Below, piece by piece: positions 8,501 through 19,912 of a stretch of 22,490 nucleotides of DNA. The position numbers and the translations under genes are program-made. The notes below the pieces were generated by a model. It did no database searches and was not told the origin of the DNA. It saw only the letters and a program-made list of their open reading frames with translations. The stretch's first letter is position 1, and every line of letters begins with the position of its first letter. The stretch is taken from contig WPIO01000204.1 of the NCBI GenBank assembly GCA_009760855.2, positions 335,001-357,490 of the forward strand. Direction: 5' to 3'. The stretch comes from Cristatella mucedo. Lineage: Eukaryota > Bryozoa > Phylactolaemata > Cristatellidae.

Positions 8501-9658
8501 GCTCGGAAGCGGAAGCTATGGCATTGTGTCACGATGCAATGGCTGCCCCTCTTAACGATCATATCGGCCTGCATTAAAACAAATTTTCCAGAAACAATTA
8601 AACGGAGTTTAAGACAATATTTAAATATTCTAAAACTCAACGTCCTATGTGCAACACCGAACGACCGAAGTGTAAAATTGTTTGTAACTTGGCAACACAG
8701 ATACACTAAAGGAATTACGGTTGAAGAAAGATCTCCTTGATTTAGCAGCAGTTCTAATGACGTGGGATTAGCCATGCATACAGAATACGGAATCGGTACA
8801 TCTCGAAAAGTTTTATGACGGCTGCATGCACAGTGGCACAGGTGGAGGTAAAGACTATCTGCTCTCATACAAGACACACGCTTGTATCCACTGGGTACCG
8901 TTCGGCGTTTCTTTACATGCACCGTGGCCACTGTCGCTGTCGGTTTAAGTCCATTAAAATTGCAATAAGTAGCCCGTATTGTTGTTTCATTAGCCGCACC
9001 CACGGTACGGCTTGCCCGGTAGCTTGGTTTTCAGAGTGGTTAAAACTGGGCCATTAGCGTTGCTTTAGTTTATATCGAACGATTCTGTTGAGGCACAGTT
9101 ACCACTTTCGTGCATTCGTCGAGGAAATGTTTCACATGACAGCTAACCCCTAGTGGAATACGGATTTGCGCCTGTCGTTGATGGTAGCATTCCAGCTATG
9201 GCCGTGATTGCATAGATTTGGTGAACAAGACCGAGTATTCAACAAGCTGCTGACAGACCCACTTAGGTACAGCGGTCGATGACGATGCATTAAGTAATCG
9301 GTTTTTAGCTGGATTAGGCCGCCTTGCTTTTCCGCAGTAGGAGCAGCTACCGAAGTCTTCAGCACGGCAATCCATTAGAGCACGTTGGAGTGACGCTGAA
9401 GGACAGGAGATACCCATAGTCCAGTAGTGACAGTGAGTTGCCGAACCACTTTAGACTGGCAGTGTCTGACCCTGAGTTGTACTGCCGAATCGGCTTCGTT
9501 CTGACTTTTTGCCACAGCCTGGGGTGGACAATTTCTCTAGCTACTCATGGTCAGCCTACACCGACGACTGTGATAGTGGCATTCGACATTTGTTTACCAT
9601 CTTTGTGCTGGCTAGTGGCATGCAAGCTTCGTGATGCACTTGCATGACTCTAGCATTA
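5557..9658. repeat. Young duplication, copy A, block 1
   Basis: Pairs with 14580-18642 in direct orientation. Exact anchors: GCATACAACAATTCTGCAC at 5565 against 14588 and CTCTAGCATTA ending at 9658 against 18642. Identity is about 93-95% by eye with many 1-5 bp indels. Open frames here (for example 8306-8740 plus, 8449-9003 minus, 9196-9417 minus) are broken by stops or indels in copy B, and differences fall freely on all codon positions, so I read the block as non-coding. I see nothing else in it apart from microduplications near 8030-8095. Confidence 0.9.
8029..8095. repeat. Two microduplications specific to copy A
   Basis: AACTCCATCATTACA occurs twice in tandem (about 8030-8062), and CCATTAACCT occurs twice just after. 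Copy B (about 17034-17088) has single versions, CTTCATCATTACA and CCATTACCCT. These are small slippage events after the young duplication. Confidence 0.65.
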
Positions 9659-10770
9659 CATTCGTAAGTTCCTTATTGCCAAGTTACAGAGTCCAAAATG
9701 TTATGTGAATAGTCATTATACTGCACAAGATGTAACTTATTTATAATTAAACCCTCTATAGTAGCTGGCTCGCAGCTCGTATACTGATTTATGCAGGTAC
9801 ATCCTTGACAAGTAGTTACAAAAAGTACTAGATACACTCTCGGCACAATAGTAAACACTACAAAGCTCGAAGGATCTCACAAGCATTACTTAAATATGCC
9901 CTCCCGTAGAGCGTCATGAGACTGGTAAGTTCATTGCGCCTAAATATTTTTAAAAGGCTGCTAGCTGATTTTAAACTATCCTTCTTGGCACCAACTGTAA
10001 ACACTGCTCTCATCAGATGGACCGCTTCGCAGTACTTAATTAGGCTAGCGGTAGCCGGCCGATTGGTGCTGGTATGCAGTAAGGTTCCTGACCACTGTGG
10101 CAAAGCCTACTAGAAAGAGAATTCTTGGCGACAGATTGAATGCAAACGAAATGTATGACTCTGGTAACTGAGAATGTACACTCCAGGGTTTGGCAAAACA
10201 CATTTCAACAATATAACTGAGCAAGCGGCCAAAATCGTGATGTTTACAAGTTACTCTCGAGGCGAATACTTCGGCAGTGCCCAGTGTTTGTGTTTAGTGA
10301 AACCTATTGTTCACGTGCAGCTTTGAATGCATTAGGGCTCCAGTGATACCCACAATATTGTTTACTAAACTGCGGTCCGAAGAGAAAGTTGATCAAGGAC
10401 CTGTGGTTTAACACTCTTCTTTTTCCGTACTTGCTTCTTACAAGTGGTGGTAAAAGTCACCAGTATTTCTTGATCACCGTTCATAAGCTACTGTCTCTGG
10501 CTGTCCTACTAGCGAGTACTTACTCAGCATAGTACAGGCACGCATTGACAAGTTAATCTCGCTGGAGCCGCTTGGCCGCTTTTGTGTCCGATAATGTTAT
10601 TGCGGCTACGGTTGGCAAGGGAGAATAACCTGCTCCTACGTCCGAAAGCGACAGGATTGGTAGCAATGTGTATGAGGGGAAAATAATTAAAGTGATTCCT
10701 GGAACACATAATTTATTAGCCAGCTCTTAGCCATCATTAGGTTCGTCAGAAAACCCAGCAAGTTAACATG
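9659..10770. repeat. Young duplication, copy A, block 2
   Basis: Pairs with 21399-22490 at a constant offset of 11720 over its right-hand 900 bp. It is continuous with block 1 here, but in copy B 2756 bp (18643-21398) separate the two blocks. Divergence is uneven: about 5% before 9860, 0.4% over 9860-10320, and about 7% after 10320. Short open frames on both strands (9858-10103 minus, 9916-10113 plus, 10524-10709 minus) recur in copy B but show no excess of silent changes. Confidence 0.9.
9860..10320. repeat. Near-identical tract shared with 21580-22040
   Basis: Compared base by base, 461 positions contain two differences (10080 T against G, 10301 A against C) and no indels. Flanking sequence of the same duplication differs by about 5-7%. 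Reading frames on both strands are open, but both differences change an amino acid wherever they fall in those frames, so coding constraint is not supported. A recent gene conversion or crossover is the simplest reading. Confidence 0.85.
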
Positions 10771-10949
10771 CAATAAAACCAGCAGCTTAGTGCTCAAAAA
10801 ATGTGGATAATGCAGAGGTGCGATCTTACATATTCCACATCAAGGACGGTAAAACAGAGGCAAAGAGAGGATCGTGCACGTACGGCTACGGAGAAAGAAA
10901 CAAGCAAGAGCTCGGCTACAAGGTCTCATATACACGGGGGACGGTTTGG
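10771..10949. other. Spacer between copy A and copy B
   Basis: Follows the last base of copy A that can be compared (the window ends at the matching base of copy B). No convincing match to 600-810 was found. The short frames here are unremarkable and no gene is seen. Confidence 0.4.
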
Positions 10950-11672
10950 AAGTGAATGCAGCTATTCATTTAGCAAGCGATGAGTGTGTCCACGTCGATG
11001 AGGCATGCGTTGCCGTACCGAGTTCTACGATGTCTCGGATTCGAGGACCTGCCGAAGAAGGTAAGCAGTGACGTCCCTTTTCAACCGCGATGACATCAGA
11101 CTGGGGCCACGTGCAACGCCAACAGGGCTGTCGACGACCAGGATTCTGCAATGACCGTAATGACTGGATACAGGTAAACAAAAATGCAAACATATGCTAG
11201 ATTCCATGTATATCTGAATTTCACTAGCTGATGCGGCTCATTCACGATTGAATCATACCTGCTCGTAAGTAGGCCACACTAGACTCACGAGGAGGCCATT
11301 CAAAGTACTCATACAAGTTGATTTTGACGGCACGTTACTTTTCCCTGCAACCAAGGTAATGATTTTCATGAACTGAAGTAATATCCGTTTTCTTAACAAC
11401 CATCTGCAATCAAAAGAGTGGAACCTCACATGAATCGAATACAAAAGAAACCTATACTGAGCGGTGCTATCCTTCATTCACTGGGGTGCACTTTTAGTGG
11501 CCACCATGGAGCCCAACCTAAAGCGGAACACAAATAAAAATCGTTAACATTTCTAACTGCTATATACTTATTAAAAGACAAGCGTATTTGAGAGCCACAA
11601 TTGCCAACTGGCATGACAAAGTAAACGGCGACAACATAGGCAACCTACAATCGCTTAGTTTTCAAACTTTTG
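10950..11672. repeat. Old duplication, copy B, block 1
   Basis: Diverged partner of 810-1333. It contains about 180 bp (11475-11655) that have no counterpart in copy A. It ends at TTTCAAACTTTTGCACTGATCAAGG (about 11660-11683 in full), which is the uninterrupted form of the site where copy A carries the nested LINEs. Confidence 0.7.
11475..11655. other. Copy-B-specific segment of about 180 bp
   Basis: In copy A the flanks meet directly at about 1315-1320 (AAAAGAAGCGCCA then TTTGATTTTCAAAC). It has no terminal repeats or recognisable element, so it could be an insertion in B or a deletion in A. Confidence 0.45.
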
Positions 11673-13245
11673 CACTGATCAAGGCACTCTTAGCTTGAAG
11701 TAATCCACTCTACTCGTGAAAGCACCTAACACGAGCAGGATGTATTACGTCAGGCTACAAGGTCTAATTCGATAGCGAAAATCCACTGTCCTTACAACGT
11801 CACTAGGCACATTTATAATACGCTTAGCTCAGGCTTGAAATGTGCATTTTGAAACTGAAGCGATCATAACATGGATTTTGCTGGACGTGAAAAGGCACAG
11901 TAGCAACACTTGGGGCCAGGCCTTGCCAATCAATCCAAATTAATATGGCTCGAAGGAGCTAAACTTAGCGACCTAATTGAACAGGGCAAATGGTCAGGCA
12001 CCTAATTCGTATCTCAACCAGGCACACCTTAAAAACAAGATACTCGTTCAAGGGGTTCGGGCAAGCAGTGAAATAATTTTAAAAGACTATGCAGGCCGTT
12101 CTCACGTTTGGCGACGTTGAAGCAGCAGTCAGCTGCAAGTTAAATTCCTGCAAGGGCTTCACTGGACCATCAAGCAAGCAACGCTTTTGCACGGATGATA
12201 ATGAAGGGAAAAGTGAAAATACCTGATACTCAGCTGATGAAAAGTTATCACGGTACAAGAACCAAGCTGAGCCTTGTAGTCGTGAAATGGACTTCGGGAA
12301 ATTTGAGCAAGCCTATTACTGTAATCAGTCACAACAGTTTGATCAGGATAGTAATAATTCAACTGACAAACTGAACATTTTGCTAGCATAGTAGTATCGC
12401 AAGGGACGCACTGTATAACCCAAGGCTCTGTATGCGAGCTTAGTAATCGCTTCAGTGACAAACGGTACTACACTGGGCACTTTTGAAAAATAACACTGAC
12501 TCTTAAGCATGCTCTTCAGTATTGGCACTTGAAACAGAAAGTAAACACTTTGGCACTAGGATTGACGTTCCGTTCCCGAAACTGAATACAATATAATACA
12601 ATATCATAATGTTAGCTTGAAACAGTACTTATTGGCAGCAAGAATAATTTGTAAGGCTTCGCCTATCAATAGCAGTATAGTCAAAACTTTGGGAAGAAGG
12701 ATACGCAATCAATCAGTCTAAAGATGGCTGAGCACCCTAACGTTGCAGCCACTCAACATGCATTAAGCTAAGAGTCCAGTAATATTGTAAGGTCAAATGG
12801 GTCTGACCTTGACCGATAGCAACTTACCATTACCTAGCAGCAACTGCAACTGTGAACGTGTCTGAAGAAGAATCGACAGGAAAATACATGGCATTTAGTT
12901 CGACACTTTACAGTATCTCTCCAGAAGGAGCTATGCCGGAAACAAATTCCACGTTGGTCCGATTAAACGATGCAATACATTCACACCACTCTCAACTGAG
13001 ATTTTCATTAGAATGAGTGAACTTATCCTGTGAAAGCCTAGTACACATAGTATGAAACTCAGGTAGCATATGAATAAACTAATTGTGATAGAATCACTCC
13101 CCTGGCACTACGAACCACAGGTCTTAACGATAGCTGCCGTCAAAGAATATGTCGCCCCGTCCATGTTTTAAATTCTTCACCGACGGTATGACATATTCTT
13201 CGACAGCAGGTTTGAGCAAACCACGATTTGGGAAGAGTTGAAAAA
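11673..13245. repeat. Old duplication, copy B, block 2
   Basis: Diverged partner of 3868-5500; identity rises to about 80% near its right end (13090-13210). No gene seen: the longest frame (12159-12461, minus) has no counterpart at the aligned position in copy A. Confidence 0.75.
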
Positions 13246-14302
13246 ATAAACAGATGCACAACCAATTACAGGACATTTGTTCAATATAAGTACTAAAATA
13301 TGGCTAGCTTAATATCACGGGCACTTTAGATCTCCATTCTGTAACACTTGACTGCAAACCAAACTCTATTTCTTACCTGAATTAGAAATATTCTTAGCCG
13401 CCTATCTTCGTTAGGGGCAGACTAGTACACCGAGTTAAATTTACTTAATTAAATTTGTAAATTTTTTGTCGTCGTCCTGTAATAGAGCTAGTAGCAAACT
13501 CATAAATTTGTCAGTGTCTTCACCATTTATAAAGAGACGAAACTTTTACAGCTTAGTACTATTAAAGATGGTATACAATATTGAGGAAATTTGTGCTTAT
13601 TAGGATGTCTAGACCGCCATTAAAGTCATTGCTAGCCATAGTGTTTTTAGCACAAAAACTAGTTACGTCAAACAATCTCGCAAGGCGTGCAGACACCAAA
13701 AAGAATTTTAATTCGTGTGCATTGCGCCCCAAGATAACTTAATCTCTATTCAGGCGCTTCACATATGCCTCGGGGCTCGAGTCCACCACCTCATCCCGTT
13801 CTTGGTCAGGCGAGCATCTTGACCGCTGGGTCAGACACTACAGAACACAATAACGTAAAATATTTCTATACCCTGCTCCTACGGCGATTGAAAGATCCAG
13901 TGAATACAATGTAAAAATACATGATTGCATTCTACATCACCTATAGTGACAATTTAAGTCAACCTTGCCGTTTTTTCTTATGCCAACCTGACTAATGGCA
14001 CTCAGGTGCACCAAAATGAACACGGTTTAAACAATAATTAAAGCAGAGTCATAATATCTAATAACAGGAAGAAACATCCACTTTCGTTAGGCGTGCTTTC
14101 ACGCTTGGCATATGTTGGTCGTAGTCTATAAGATTATTATGCTTGGGATATACCAACAGCACGGATTTCCTTATCGTCAATTGGTCAGCTAAGGATTTGG
14201 AAAAACGGAAGACCACCAGCCCTCATGCCATGACAGTGTGAGAACTATTTCCTCGAAGTTCTTGATAGCACCGAGAATGGTGGTAGCAATAATACTTGCA
14301 AA
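13246..14302. other. Copy-B-specific segment with a tRNA-like sequence
   Basis: About 1 kb without counterpart in copy A. Apart from the tRNA-like stretch at 13766-13840, no gene, long frame or terminal repeat is visible. AT-rich patches occur near 13434-13470. Confidence 0.5.
13766..13840 (-). mobile_element. tRNA-like sequence, probable SINE head or tRNA pseudogene
   Basis: The minus strand reads TAGTGTC then TGACCCAGCGGTCAAG (13833-13818), close to the polymerase III A-box pattern T-R-G-Y-N-N-A-N-N-G-G. About 50 bases later comes GGACTCGAGCCCC (13784-13772), resembling the B box G-G-T-T-C-G-A-N-N-C-C. Spacing equals that of a tRNA. The acceptor and anticodon stems do not pair well, so a working tRNA is unlikely. 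It differs from the element at 19843-20018. No tail or target-site duplication was found. Confidence 0.45.
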
Positions 14303-14329
14303 AATAATAATAATACCGTATTTTGCAAG
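14295..14329. repeat. Perfect 9-bp inverted repeat around the AAT run
   Basis: CTTGCAAAA (14295-14303) and TTTTGCAAG (14321-14329) are exact reverse complements flanking the AAT microsatellite. The right arm is in the LINE 3' end and the left arm in the flank, so it may be coincidental. Confidence 0.6.
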
Positions 14330-14579
14330 GAGCCCTTACAGAGCTCGATTTCTGTGTAGGCACTTCAAATTTGCTGAAAGAAAAGTATGATGCAATGGAT
14401 ATTGCCGGCGAACTCGATGAACACCTATAGGATGGGTATAGGTTATATGAATAGGGTCGCCTCGCAACAGATTGTCAGAGTCGGCACGCACAGTGTCAGC
14501 AGCCGTAAGCACACTATGGACCAATCACGTAGACCAACTAAACGCTGTCATAAACATATGCGTTGGGATTGATATCAAT
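14303..14579 (-). mobile_element. Orphan LINE 3' end, same family as the outer LINE
   Basis: A minus-strand fragment that starts near the position of the ORF2 stop and runs through the 3' untranslated region to an ATT-repeat tail at 14303-14315. It aligns with 1335-1610: GCACAGTGTCAGCA, TAAGCA, CTAAA-GCTGTC, TTTGCTG-AAAG, and the tail. It contains essentially no coding sequence, so it is a severely 5'-truncated insertion. Its truncated 5' end abuts the start of the young duplication block. No target-site duplication was recognised. Confidence 0.65.
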
Positions 14580-17500
14580 CACCTATAGCATACAACAATT
14601 CTGCACAAAGTACGTACCATGCCAACCAGTTTAAAGGGTTGTAAGCTGCCCCTTTTGGAATTAGATTGGATCAGATAGGAATTGAGGTTCCTTCTTAGCC
14701 TGCATCTTATTCCGACAGTGGCATCGCAGCTTACCAAGAACACAGCCTCCAGCTAAAGTGAAATACAGCAAGCTTATCCTAATACCTACTCCGAGAGCCC
14801 GTCTAAATGTAGTAAATTGCGTTTTCTTCATCTAATACATGACTTCATATTATCACTGCGGAAATAGGGCAGAACTCCAGTAAAGCCGTAAGCAGTTGGC
14901 TTACGAGATAACCATTCGAACAATATCCGGCTCCTAAATCATCGGAACCAACACGGAATGGGCCAAGAAATGAACTGATCATTTTAAGCAGTTGCATTAC
15001 TTATTAGTTTGTGCAACGTGCTCATATGCGAGTAATAAGCATACAAACCTCGGCACCGGAAACCTGCATCTTGGAAGAAAATTGCTCCAGATATTAATAT
15101 CGTATTAGCATTAGTGCAACTCACCACGTCGAACTGCTGGTTACCATAGTTGCACAGCCTAACAGTAAGCAATAAGATTATTTACTTTTTTTAAATGCCG
15201 GGGTGAAATACCCGTCGTTCGTTCAAGTATATGGAAGTTTCGAAGTGTAAAAAAAAGGAATATCTTTCCATAGCATCCTTAGGCACTAACGATTCTATTC
15301 GATTTTGTACGATTTCTTCTCTAAGGGAAGCATTACCCAAGACTAGCAGCAACAGTCCAAACAAGTGGCTCGATCAACTCGGTACTAGTAGCTAAAGACC
15401 ATTGAAAAAGACTGCTAGAAACGAAGGTAAAGCCGACACTCGTTTCACCGATGAGGCAAAGTAAGCACTGCAAGCATGCAGGACAACGTTAACTCTGAGC
15501 TCAACAAAAGCATTGTCCCTCAAAAATAGCCACGGTCGCTAGTTTCAGTCACAACGTGGTCTCACTCTCAGAGTAGCCACGCACACGGAGGGCCAGGCAT
15601 TTAGACATTTAAATGTTTTTGGCACACAGTGCTTCAAGAATTTCAAGCATTTGTGACCTAATTTACGGCTCGAAAGGGATTTCAAGTATAATGGGTTTTC
15701 CAGAAGTGCTCTAGGTGCTTAGAACAATTGAGCAGACAACCAAGAACACGATCAGCACCACAATTTAAACGTGCTGGACAGCATAGTGGTGAGTATTCGC
15801 AAGTGCAAATATTGAACTAATGTTGATAACAGGTGAGATTACTCACCGTCTTTGTACAGGAATTCGGTTGATAATTGAGTGGATACATTGTCCAACTGAC
15901 TCATCCAGTGTACAAAATCTATAAAGTCAGTATGCATTAATCGTAATATTGTTCTACCAGGAACTATAAGTCGCACATAACACAGAGTAATGTCCACCTA
16001 AAAATCCGTTAAAAGCCTAACGTAAACCCTAAATCTGAAAATTCGCTAGTATAGCGTTCAGGACGTACCTCAAACAATAAGCGACCAGCGAAAAGAAAGC
16101 TATCAGCACTCATTTGCAAATAATACTTCCAGCGACGGACGAGCATGTTGTCATGTCATTCTCAACAAAAAACCAACTGTTTGCTAAAGTGAAAGAGATT
16201 TCCTGAAATAAGTCAGGCAAAGTCAAGCTAGCTAAAGTACGTCAATATTCAACCTACAAAACTATGAAAAAAACAACGCAAGGCAGCTATGCTCGCTAGC
16301 ACCTAGACCCCAGAGGCAAGTAACAGGAGCACGAACGTACCAGTTTATCACAATCGTTTCGACATGGTTGCCAAATATTTCAAGGTGAGGCGATTTCCTT
16401 AAATTTCAAACACAGTGTCACTCTCACTCTAAGGCGCAATGCCAGTTTCGCACGAATAGATACACACAATGAGAGAAAATTGGGCATGGTAAAAAGCTGC
16501 TTTTAATAGGCGATAGGCCTACATTTCTGACGTCACGAAAATTTTAAATACATGAACCTTTAATCACTAGTAATTAAGCACATTTTGGCAGCTAGGCAAT
16601 GCAACTAAGGCGGATATAGTAAACCCATATCGTGACATGTTTTGATTCAGCATGCTACAGCACAGGGCTGAAAACCATTACAAGTCTCTGAAACGACATA
16701 ACGTGCATCAGGCAGCACTAATAAAGCCTGGCAAAGTGGCATAATGGCTTACCTTTTGCATGGAGCATGACCAGCTTTAATCACCTAGCCTTTGAATTTC
16801 CCTATAGGTATAGCTCATAATGTTTGTTCGCTCTGCAATAAAAGCTAAAGGGCAAATATATATTTGAGTTTTGGAACGCCTAATAATAAAAATGAAGCAT
16901 TGCAATAATATATCGAACCTTTTGAAGCGAGGAACGTCACAGGCAACTATTTATTGTCTTGCCTATATTTACTATCGAAGCACTTTAAGGTTATCGGGCT
17001 GAACTACCTGTGCACTTCATCCCATGCTAAGCATAACTTCATCATTACAAAGAAAGTAATTAATTTGCTCACGCCCATTACCCTCTTGGCGAAGCAAAAT
17101 ACCATACAAAGACATTTGGCCGCAGACAAAACGTGAATACCTGTGTCCTGGACATCAAACTTCATACTACCCTAAGAAATATCTTGGTTGGCTTTTTTTC
17201 CCTTAAAGTGACATTACCTCGCAGGTTGTCGTTACTCGATAGCTCGCAGGTCACCGTTAGTCAACACCTCGCAACTCGCCGTGAGTCAATGTTTCGTTGG
17301 TAAAAGTGAACTCCGCGTCTTCAAAATCACTTTCTTTATCCGGCGTAGTTCGTCTCACACAAAAGCTTTGGCATACACCACGGCACATTCTTTGTACTTT
17401 CTCTCAGATAGCGTGCTAGTTGCATGCCTCAAAGCGTATTAGCATGACGACGGCGTTCTAACTCGAAACTCAGCCTCTGCATTGACTACCGCTCGGAAGC

Positions 17501-18642
17501 GGAAGCTATGGCATTGTGTTACGATGCAATGACTGCCCCTCTTAACGATCATATCGGCCTGCATTAAAAAACATTTTGCAGAAAAAACTAAACGCAGTTT
17601 AAGACATTTTAAAATGTTCTGAAACTCAATGTCCTATGTGCAACACCGAACGACCGAAGTGGAAAATTGTTTGTAACTTGGCAACACAGATACACTAAAG
17701 GAATTACGGTTGAAGAAAGATCTCCTTGATTTAGCAGCACTTCTAATGACGTGGGATTAGCCATGCATACAGAATACGAACTCGGTACATCTAACTTTAT
17801 GACGGCTGCATGCACAGTGGCACTGGTGGAGGTAAAGACTCTCTGCTCTCATACAAGACACACGCTTGTATCCACTGGGTACCGTTCGGCGTTTCTTTAC
17901 TTGCACCGTGGCAACCGTCGCTGTCGGTTTAAGTCAAATAAAATTGCAATAAGTAGCCCGTAGTGTTGTTATATTAGCCGCCCCACGGTACGGCTTGCCC
18001 GGTAGCTTGGTTTTCAGAGTGGTTAAAACTGGGCCATTAGCGTTGCTTCTGTTTATATCGAACGATTCTGTTTATTCACAGTTGCCACTTTCGTGCATTC
18101 GTCGAGGAAATGTTTCACATGACAGCTAACCCCTTGTGGAATACGGATTTGCGCCTGCCGTTGATGGCTAGCATTCCAGCTATGGCCATTATTGCATAGA
18201 TTCGGTGAACAAGACCGAATATTCAACAAGCTGCTGACAAACCCACTTGGGTACAGCGGTTGATGACGATCCATTAGGTAGTAGGTTTTTAGCTGGATTA
18301 GGCCGCCTTGCTTTTCCGCAGTAGGAGCAGGTACCGGAGTCTTCAGCACAGCAATGCATTAGAGCACGTTGTAGTGAACCTGAACGACAGGAGAGGCCCC
18401 TAGTCCAGTAGTGACAGTGAGTTGCCAAACCGCTTTTGACTGGCAGTGTCTGACCCTGAGTTGTACTGCCGAATCGGCTTCGTTCTGACTTTTTGCCACA
18501 GCCTGGGGTGGACAATTTCTCTAGCTCCTCAAGGTCAGCCTACACCGACGACTGTGATAGTGGCATTCGACATTTGTTTACCATCTTTGTGCTGGCTAGT
18601 GGCATGCAAGCTTCGTAATGCACTTGCATGACTCTAGCATTA
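14580..18642. repeat. Young duplication, copy B, block 1
   Basis: Partner of 5557-9658, about 93-95% identical. Frames differ from copy A: for example the frame at 8306-8740 meets a TAG at 17440-17442, and the minus-strand frame at 18189-18515 is closed by a TAA at the aligned site in copy A (about 9452). I read it as non-coding. Confidence 0.9.
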
Positions 18643-19849
18643 GGTATTTCTCTGGCGGCATTATATGACCCAATTTGGAGACAGTCCCGTCGAGCTAGTT
18701 GTGCAGAGCTCAGTGGGCACTGATCTGTGGCAATGATAGTCTATTGAAGGTTTGCACGGCTCGAAGAACTAAGGTGTTGTTTTCTAACCAGAATTAAGCA
18801 ACGCTGTCAGCTTAGAGCAGCCCCCAGCACCATCATCGAGTACAGCTTTAGCCATCTAAGTGTTTAGCCATTGCAGGATACAACTTCTGGGGTGTTTCAA
18901 CAGCATCACGCTTGTTCCACTGAAAATAAGGCAGACCTTAAACAGATTAATGATACTCAAGTTAACGTTCACACCTGCCCCGTGAGGCAACAAGTTGCCT
19001 ATGGCCTTGCTCGGCTTCGAGGTATATCACTTTGACAGCTCGAGAATTGGCCAGACATCGACGAGAATTGAGTCCATTATGGCTTTACCATTCTGTAATG
19101 TGAACTCACAGTCATTAACTGGCCTGAACTGTTTGTCTAGAACACATGTCTAGAACAATGGCCTACACTTCACCAACTGCATATTAAATAACAGTGATTT
19201 CTAGCAAGCCAAGGTTCAAACCTGCTGGGTTCTTCTAACTTTAAGCTTAGTTCAAAAAGGGTGGAAGCTGGCCACACCCTCGATCCGAAGCTGACAAGAT
19301 TTGAAAGTATCTGTGACAAATTATGACCCTCCACAAGCCCAACCATTATTTTAATGGCTTCCGTATATTGCCTGTATTGAGCTTCTCCAGTTGACGGTAG
19401 GTGTACGAAATTAAAATACGGATCAACTCATCCACTTCTTCACCCTTCAGCATTCAATGGATGAACACGTTAAATATATTGCCGAAGGCATTCAGAAGGG
19501 TGTATGAAGCCTCGATGACTTTACTTTCTTCCCTCTGTACCAGGCGTCGTGAAAAGTGTGCTCCGTCACAGCTAAACTGTCGATGAAGCATTCCTGGCCG
19601 ATAGGTAAGCCCATCTGATGCGCTGAACACAAGGTGCAGATGCCAGCCAACCGGCACAGTTTCACGGCTATACTACCCGACAGCAGTACGTACGAAGAGA
19701 GATGAGTGGCTAAGCAGAGTCGTGTTTTAAGGGGGGCATTGGAACTGACATCTCATTCGAGTGGGCACGTCAGTCTCTGTGCAACTGTTCAGCGCTGGTA
19801 GCGTTAATTCTGATAAGGTATCTCCTCTATAGGCCGTGTTGAGCCGTAA

Positions 19850-19862
19850 TGGCTCACTGGGT
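19850..19862 (+). promoter_or_regulatory. Polymerase III A box
   Basis: TGGCTCACTGGGT matches the A-box pattern T-R-G-Y-N-N-A-N-N-G-G at every fixed position, at tRNA position 8 if the head starts at 19843. Confidence 0.65.
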
Positions 19863-19901
19863 AAGGCGGCGGCTTTTCACGACCTCGGCCCTGAGGTCGT
19901 G

Positions 19902-19912
19902 GGTTCGAATCT
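19902..19912 (+). promoter_or_regulatory. Polymerase III B box
   Basis: GGTTCGAATCT matches the B box GGTTCGANTCC except for the last base, 52 bases after the A box, the normal tRNA spacing. Confidence 0.7.

Noticed and set aside
8306-8740. 144-codon plus-strand frame
   Set aside because: The young copy in B has an in-frame TAG at 17440-17442 and indels near 17600. No recognisable motif, and changes fall on all codon positions.
8449-9003. 184-codon minus-strand frame
   Set aside because: Overlaps the previous frame antisense. In copy B it is split by indels and stops, leaving only a 68-codon piece (17609-17815).
8815-9057. 80-codon plus-strand frame with a partner at 17751-17963
   Set aside because: Partner ends earlier and most differences are amino-acid changing; no family recognised.
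9438-9647. 69-codon plus-strand frame conserved at 18446-18631
   Set aside because: Only three differences exist in about 195 bp, but all change the protein or flank, and the sequence resembles no family. Low divergence alone explains the shared frame.
9858-10113. Overlapping frames on both strands in the near-identical tract
   Set aside because: Both differences in the tract are non-synonymous in these frames, and the minus-strand stop differs between copies. Openness follows from near-identity, not from selection.
10524-10709. 61-codon minus-strand frame shared with 22244-22429
   Set aside because: About seven amino-acid changes with almost no silent ones between copies; not the pattern of a protein under constraint.
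19454-19657. 67-codon minus-strand frame, with a Cys/His-bearing sequence in another frame
   Set aside because: No family recognised, no splice signals that could be defended, and no second copy to compare.
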